From CBDCCT01 sp965214995 (GTDB taxonomy: Bacteria; Deinococcota; Deinococci; Deinococcales; Trueperaceae), in the NCBI GenBank assembly GCA_965214995.1, contig CBDCCT010000002.1:3162001-3226000 (forward strand): 64,000 bases of DNA. Reading direction: 5' to 3'. Both the position numbers and the translations under genes were made by a program. Shown here one piece after another: positions 60,002 through 64,000 of the stretch. How positions within the stretch are numbered: position 1 is the first letter of the stretch; every line of letters begins with the position of its first letter. The notes under the pieces are model-generated. The model saw only the letters and a program-made list of their open reading frames with translations, made no database searches and was not told where the DNA came from.

Positions 60002-61045
60002 TTAGCTCCCGCTCTTGTTTTGGTTTTTCTGGTTCCCGCTAGCTTGGCTGGTCGCATCTTTGGCGGCCTGCTGCGCCTTGTTGGCGTCCTCCTTGGCAGA
60101 CCCTTTCACGTCCTCGGCGGCGCTCTGGGCTTTCTCTTTGCCCCCTTGCGCCTCCTCCTTGGCGGTCTGTTTGGCCTCCTCGGCCGCCTTTTGCGCGACC
60201 TGCTTGCCCTTCTCGACCTTGTCCTGGAGGTCTTCGCGCAAGCCCTGGGCGGTCAAACCCTGCTTCTGGGCCTCCTCTTTGGCGGTGTTGACGGCGTCTC
60301 GCACCACATGCTGGGCCGCGCCCTGCGCCTCTTTGGCGAGGTCTTGCGCGCGGCTCATGAGGGTGTCCCTGGTGTCGCCCATAAACTCGTTTTCGTACTC
60401 GGTGTTGGGGATGAGCAGGCCCACCGCCGCGCCCGCGAGCGCCGCGACCGCGCCGACCGCGAGCGGGTTCTCGTCCAGCGCGCGCCCCAGACCGCGTTGC
60501 GCCCTGCGCGCCCCTTGGCGTGCGCTCTGTCTTGCGCTTTCTGCCTGCCTGCGCGCCTGGTCGCCCATCTGGTCCGCCTGATTGCGCAGGTTCTCGCGTG
60601 CGCTCCCAGAGCTGGTTGTAGAGCCTCCATAGCTCGAGCCCCCACTTGATGCTAGACTGCTGTTCGCTCGAGAAGTTCCGTACGTGGAGGCGTCCCGCGA
60701 GGCGTAACGCGACCCTGTACCGGCTCCTGTAGCGTACCCTCTGCCGTACCCAGCCCCCGTGCTGTAAGGGCTTGTATACGAACCCGCCGTCCGGCTCGAG
60801 GGGTGCGTGGTGGGGTAGTAGTCGTACTCGTAGTCGTCTTCGTCCGACCGGCTCGCGTTGATGGTGCCCGCTATGAGTAGACCCAAGCCCGCTCCGATGA
60901 GCGCCACGGATATCGGGTTCTCGCGGATGGTGCCGACGAGGCCTTCGTCTTCACGTCTGTTTTCGAATCGGCTTTCGTCTCTGTTATACCTATTGTTAAA
61001 TCTGCTGGCGTCTCTGCCGCCGACGCCTCCTGTGGGGTAGGTCAT
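60002..61045 (-). CDS. LEA-like/YtxH-like stress protein with two membrane segments
   Basis: A 347-residue protein from ATG 61045, preceded by AAAGGTG. Two short Gly/Ala-rich hydrophobic segments (NPISVALIGAGLGLLIAGTI near 43-62 and NPLAVGAVAALAGAAVGLLI near 194-213) may anchor it. Between them is a Tyr/Ser/Gly-rich linker. The C-terminal 110 residues are a hydrophilic Ala/Lys/Glu/Gln helix with LEA group 3-like 11-mer flavour (EKGKQVAQKAAEEAKQTAKE). Such proteins protect membranes and enzymes during drying or salt stress. Followed upstream by a similar protein, so a tandem pair. Confidence 0.7.
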   Translation of the reverse strand: MTYPTGGVGGRDASRFNNRYNRDESRFENRREDEGLVGTIRENPISVALIGAGLGLLIAGTINASRSDEDDYEYDYYPTTHPSSRTAGSYTSPYSTGAGYGRGYATGAGTGSRYASRDASTYGTSRANSSLASSGGSSYGGSTTSSGSARENLRNQADQMGDQARRQAESARQSARQGARRAQRGLGRALDENPLAVGAVAALAGAAVGLLIPNTEYENEFMGDTRDTLMSRAQDLAKEAQGAAQHVVRDAVNTAKEEAQKQGLTAQGLREDLQDKVEKGKQVAQKAAEEAKQTAKEEAQGGKEKAQSAAEDVKGSAKEDANKAQQAAKDATSQASGNQKNQNKSGS

Positions 61046-61081
61046 CTTGTACACCTTTCCAGCCGCTGCGGCGGCCCAAGC

Positions 61082-61837
61082 TTAGCTTTCGGTCGAGCTG
61101 TCGCGGTTCGGATTTTGGTAGGACGAGCCGCTTGTGTAAGGTTGCGTCCCGCTGCCGGTCTGGCCGTAGCTCCCGCTGTAGCCTTGGCCGCTGTAACCCT
61201 GGCCCCTACTGCCTTGGCTCCCGCCATAGTTCTGACGGCTGCGCTCGCTCGAGCTCTTTAAAAACCGCGCCGCCATCACCCCGAGCGCGACCGCGCCGCC
61301 GATAAAGATGGCGGGCTCGCGCTTGGCGAAGCGCTCGAGGCCGTGAACAACGTCCCCCACGTCCTGCTGCTTTATATATTCGGACGCACTCTCGACCCGG
61401 TCGGCCAGGCGCTCGGCGTACCCGGCGACCCCGCCGTAATCCTGGTCGCGCATGTCCTGACCCGCCTTGCGGAGAACTTCGGCCACGCTGCCGAGTTCAT
61501 CGGCGGCACGGTCCTTTTGTCCCGCGACGGTCGACTGGATTGTTTCCTGCGCACGGTCACGCAAGCCTTTTGCTTCATCAACGACGCGGTCCCGGACGTT
61601 CTGAGCTTCTCGCTTGGCGCTCTCGCTGGCGTCGCTCGCCGCGCTCTGCGCTTTCTGCTTCGCGTCGTCCGCGGCGTTTTGCGCCTTTTTCCTGGCGTCG
61701 TCCGCGGCGTTCTGCGCCTTTTCTTTGTTTGACTGACTGTTCGACTGGTTAGATGTTTGTGCCCCCGACGTGTTACCCCCTGCGCCGGTCGCTCCTGTTC
61801 CTTTGTTGCCCGTTCCCTTGGTGTTGTCTGCTGCCAT
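61082..61837 (-). CDS. LEA-like stress protein with one membrane segment
   Basis: A 251-residue protein from ATG 61837, chosen because GGAGGGCGAT directly precedes it. Residues about 35-85 are Ala/Lys/Asp-rich repeats (KAQNAADDARKKAQNAADDA). Then comes a helix of the kind found in phage-holin-like membrane-associated stress proteins (AEVLRKAGQDMRDQDYGGVA). A hydrophobic segment, EPAIFIGGAVALGVMAARFL, is near 178-197, and the tail is Gly/Ser/Tyr/Gln-rich (QGYSGQGYSGSYGQ). It is organised like the following gene in reverse order, suggesting the two work together in desiccation or envelope stress. Confidence 0.7.
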   Translation of the reverse strand: MAADNTKGTGNKGTGATGAGGNTSGAQTSNQSNSQSNKEKAQNAADDARKKAQNAADDAKQKAQSAASDASESAKREAQNVRDRVVDEAKGLRDRAQETIQSTVAGQKDRAADELGSVAEVLRKAGQDMRDQDYGGVAGYAERLADRVESASEYIKQQDVGDVVHGLERFAKREPAIFIGGAVALGVMAARFLKSSSERSRQNYGGSQGSRGQGYSGQGYSGSYGQTGSGTQPYTSGSSYQNPNRDSSTES

Positions 61838-62301
61838 ATCGCCCTCCATTCGGGAATGCAGTTGAGATAGACAAGCGGGCGGCCTGGCCTATATCACGGA
61901 CCGCCTGCTCGGTCGTTGTCGTCACCCCCCATTGTGTAGACTTTGACGAGGTCTGAAAAGTACACCCTGTTACAAACTATCGCTTCCTCGAGCACTTTGT
62001 TGGGCTCAACTTTTTACAAACAGGATTTTAGGTGGAATATGAAGGTGAAGCTTGAGGGCAGAGCTGTCAAGAAGTCTAACCGCGGGAAGCTTCACGAGAG
62101 CGTCGAGGCTGGAGACGTGGGTGGAGACGCCTCTCAAAAATTACGAGCCTGAAGTCGAGCATACTGCTGGCTTCTACCGTGACTGCGGGTGAATCCTCGA
62201 GCAGCGTCACGTCGGCTCCCCAAAGTGCCACCAGCATAAGGGGGCTTTTGGATCATACGTAATCTGAGACCTCTGCAGTCTCCTCGGGGGCGGGCTGTCG
62301 T
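61838..62301. other. Intergenic region between pilT and the LEA genes
   Basis: About 460 bases without a convincing gene. GTGAAGCTT (62045-62053) and AAGCTTCAC (62087-62095) form a 9-bp inverted repeat with a 33-nt loop. A 69-codon frame at 61943 has no ribosome-binding site or family. The upstream promoter for the LEA gene is not clear. Confidence 0.35.
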
Positions 62302-63474
62302 TCAGGTGCCGCGCCCGGTGCGGCCGACGCCGCCGGAGGTTGCGGGGGGGGGCTGCGGCGCGCGGGGCGCGCTCACGTTGCTCCCGCCGCCCGCCTCGAC
62401 CAAGCGGGAAAACTCTTTGGCGTCTACGGCGCGCTCTAAACCCACCTCAAAAGAGATTTTGCGCGCAAGGTGCAAGCTCGCCAGATTGGCGTCCATCGTG
62501 ACCATGCCGAGCTGACCCCCCATCTGGATGGCCGATAGAATTTGGTGCGTTTTGCCCTCGCGGATAAGGTTGCGGATGGCGGGCGTGGCAATCAAAAATT
62601 CGTAAGCGAGTACGCGCCCGCCGCCCTGTTTGGGGACGAGTTGCTGCGTGAGAATCGCTTGTAAGTTGTTCGCCAACTGCACCCGCACCTGCGACTGCTG
62701 CGCCTCGGGGAACACGTCGATGATCCGGTCCACCGCCTCGGGCGCCGAGTTGGTGTGGAGCGTGCCCATGACCAAGTGACCGGTCTCGGCAGCGGTCACG
62801 GCGGCCCCGATGGTCTCGTGGTCGCGCATCTCGCCCACCAGAATCACGTCGGGGGCCTGGCGCAAGACCGAGCGGAGCGCCCGGTCGAAGTTGCGCGTGT
62901 CCTCGCCTATTTCGCGCTGGTTGACGACCGACTGCTTGTGCTGGTGGAAAAACTCGATGGGGTCCTCTACCGTGACGATATGTTTGCTGTAGCCCTTGTT
63001 GATGAGGTCAATCATGGCCGCCAGGGTGGTGGATTTGCCCGAGCCGGTCGGCCCGGTGACCAACACGAGCCCCCTGGGCTGGCGCGCCACGTTGGCGACC
63101 TCCTGGGGCAAGCCCATGCGCTCGAAGCCCAAAATCTCCTCGGAAATCGTTCGCAGCACGCCCCCGACCGAGCCGCGCTGAAAGAAAGCGTTGACCCGGA
63201 AGCGCCCGTAGCCCGAGAGCGCAAAGGAAAAGTCCAGGTCTTTGCCCTCTTCAAAGTTGCGCTGTTTTTTCTCGTCCATCATCGAGTACATGAGGCGCCT
63301 TGTCAAGTTGGGCGAGAGCGGGTCGTGTTCGGTGGGACGCCACTCGCCGTCGATGCGGAGCATCGGCGGGAGCCCCACGGTAAGGATGAGGTCCGAGGCG
63401 CGCCGCTCGACGGTCAAGCGCAGGAGGTCGACGATGTCGGCCTCTATTTGGGTCGTTTTGCCGGGGTCTGCCAT
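62302..63474 (-). CDS. pilT: Type IV pilus retraction ATPase
   Basis: Hexameric cytoplasmic ATPase that powers pilus retraction, twitching and DNA uptake. It has 390 residues; ATG follows TTAGGAGAG. N-terminal part LLRLTVERRASDLILTVGLP fits PilT. Walker A is GPTGSGKSTTLAAMID near 140-155, the Asp box VTVEDPIEFFHQHK and Walker B VLRQAPDVILVGEMRDHETI near 206-225, and the His box TAAETGHLVMGTLHTNSAPE. The C-terminus has a Pro/Gly-rich tail (APRAPQPPPATSGGVGRTGR) longer than usual. It lies downstream of the pilB-type gene. Confidence 0.95.
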   Translation of the reverse strand: MADPGKTTQIEADIVDLLRLTVERRASDLILTVGLPPMLRIDGEWRPTEHDPLSPNLTRRLMYSMMDEKKQRNFEEGKDLDFSFALSGYGRFRVNAFFQRGSVGGVLRTISEEILGFERMGLPQEVANVARQPRGLVLVTGPTGSGKSTTLAAMIDLINKGYSKHIVTVEDPIEFFHQHKQSVVNQREIGEDTRNFDRALRSVLRQAPDVILVGEMRDHETIGAAVTAAETGHLVMGTLHTNSAPEAVDRIIDVFPEAQQSQVRVQLANNLQAILTQQLVPKQGGGRVLAYEFLIATPAIRNLIREGKTHQILSAIQMGGQLGMVTMDANLASLHLARKISFEVGLERAVDAKEFSRLVEAGGGSNVSAPRAPQPPPATSGGVGRTGRGT

Positions 63475-63585
63475 AACTCTCCTAAAGGTTGGGTCGCTGT
63501 TGCTTTCGCTCTCTCTTGCCGGTTCGCCTTCTCGCTGACTCGGCTTACCTGGTCTACGTTGAGTTTTTCTAATCCGTAAGTTTTC

Positions 63586-64000
63586 CTAGTCCGTGGTGCG
63601 CGCCAGCACTTCCTCGAGCGTCGTGATGCCCTGAAACGCCTTTTGTATGCCGTCGTCGCGCAGGGTCTTCATGCCGCTCGCCGCGGCTATCTGCTTGATT
63701 TCGCTTGCCGACTTGTCCTTGACGATGGCGTTCTCGACCTCGTCATTGACCACCAGAAGCTCGTGAATGCCGTAGCGCCCGTTGTAGCCGCTGCCGCTAC
63801 ACTTCTCGCAGCCGACGCCGCGGAAGAGCGTCTTGTCCTTGATGGCCTCGTCGGGCAGGCCGATGCGGCGCAGCACGTCGGGCTCGGGCGTGTATTCGAC
63901 CTTGCAGTTTTTGCAGACGCGCCGCACGAGGCGCTGCGCGAGCACGCCCAAGAGTGAAGCGGAAATGTTAAAGGGCTCGATGCCCATCTCCGAAAGCCTG
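63586..64000 (-). CDS. PilB/GspE-type assembly ATPase, C-terminal part
   Basis: Only the last 138 or so residues are in the window; the gene runs in from beyond 64000. RLSEMGIEPFNISASLLGVL, LAQRLVRRVCKNCK and GCEKCSGSGYNGRYGIHELL are the C-terminal domain, with the zinc-binding tetra-Cys pattern of PilB/GspE. The end AFQGITTLEEVLARTTD is typical. It extends pili by polymerising the pilins whose genes lie at 52-56 kb. With pilT 111 bp downstream it forms the motor pair. GspE of a secretion system cannot be fully excluded. Confidence 0.9.
   Translation of the reverse strand, partial: RLSEMGIEPFNISASLLGVLAQRLVRRVCKNCKVEYTPEPDVLRRIGLPDEAIKDKTLFRGVGCEKCSGSGYNGRYGIHELLVVNDEVENAIVKDKSASEIKQIAAASGMKTLRDDGIQKAFQGITTLEEVLARTTD

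Noticed and set aside
59872..60057. Extension of the leu leader peptide frame back to 60057
   Set aside because: It would run through a terminator and the promoter; the ATG at 59871 next to the -10 box explains the site better.
61943..62152. 69-residue frame upstream of the LEA genes
   Set aside because: No ribosome-binding site, no family similarity, ends in low-quality sequence.
1..64000. tRNA, rRNA and transposase genes
   Set aside because: No tRNA cloverleaf, rRNA segment or transposase motif was recognised on either strand.

Overview
The window is high-G+C bacterial DNA (by eye well above 60 percent). It most resembles Deinococcota (Deinococcus-Thermus), possibly a Truepera-like lineage. 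The support is a Thermus-type competence pilin cluster (fimT/pilV/pilW followed by one large PilX/ComZ-like protein), LEA-like stress proteins, a leaderless transcript with its -10 box 7 nt from the start codon, and many peptide-type ABC transporters next to peptidases. No rRNA, tRNA or marker gene fixes the taxon, so this is inference.

Layout. 1-9.7 kb: a Tm-1-like/PEP-hydrolase-like pair, then a peptide-type ABC transporter (two permeases, two ATPases, no binding protein) with a sulfatase and a Gfo/Idh/MocA oxidoreductase, ending in a sugar isomerase pseudogene broken by a small MITE-like element. 9.8-14.9 kb: an unusual M24 protein and a second peptide transporter (binding protein plus two permeases). 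14.9-19.4 kb: gene remnants, an aldo/keto reductase and a membrane diguanylate cyclase. 19.4-27.3 kb: a sugar regulon (GH42 beta-galactosidase, PhyH-type dioxygenase, CUT1 sugar ABC transporter, divergent LacI regulator) with twin operators and a second MITE copy inside the operon. 27.6-33.9 kb: an orphan polytopic membrane protein, then an extraordinary 982-residue protein with recurring Glu-Ala alternating blocks and a small cadherin-like/Ig-like partner, then remnants.

33.9-44.8 kb: two more peptide transporters, one with a fused double ATPase, plus an M55 D-aminopeptidase and an M20 peptidase, so this part is devoted to peptide scavenging. Two of the four peptide systems have no ATPase of their own here and may share one. 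45-52 kb: a BON protein and a glycolipid/exopolysaccharide-type cluster (GT39, GT2, a toroid-plus-sandwich protein, an EExSxGQR membrane protein, a YbhN-like membrane protein). 52-55.9 kb: competence/type IV minor pilins. 56-59.9 kb: leuC, an isochorismatase-like hydrolase, leuD and a methyltransferase behind a leader-peptide attenuator. 60-61.8 kb: two LEA-like membrane-anchored proteins. 62.3-64 kb: pilT and the 3' end of a pilB/gspE-type ATPase gene.

The most notable items are the Glu-Ala repeat protein and its partner, the two-copy MITE with target duplications, the leu attenuator with a leaderless Leu-rich leader peptide, the paired LacI-type operators placed identically behind two divergent promoters, and marked over-representation of the palindrome CTCGAG in coding and non-coding DNA.
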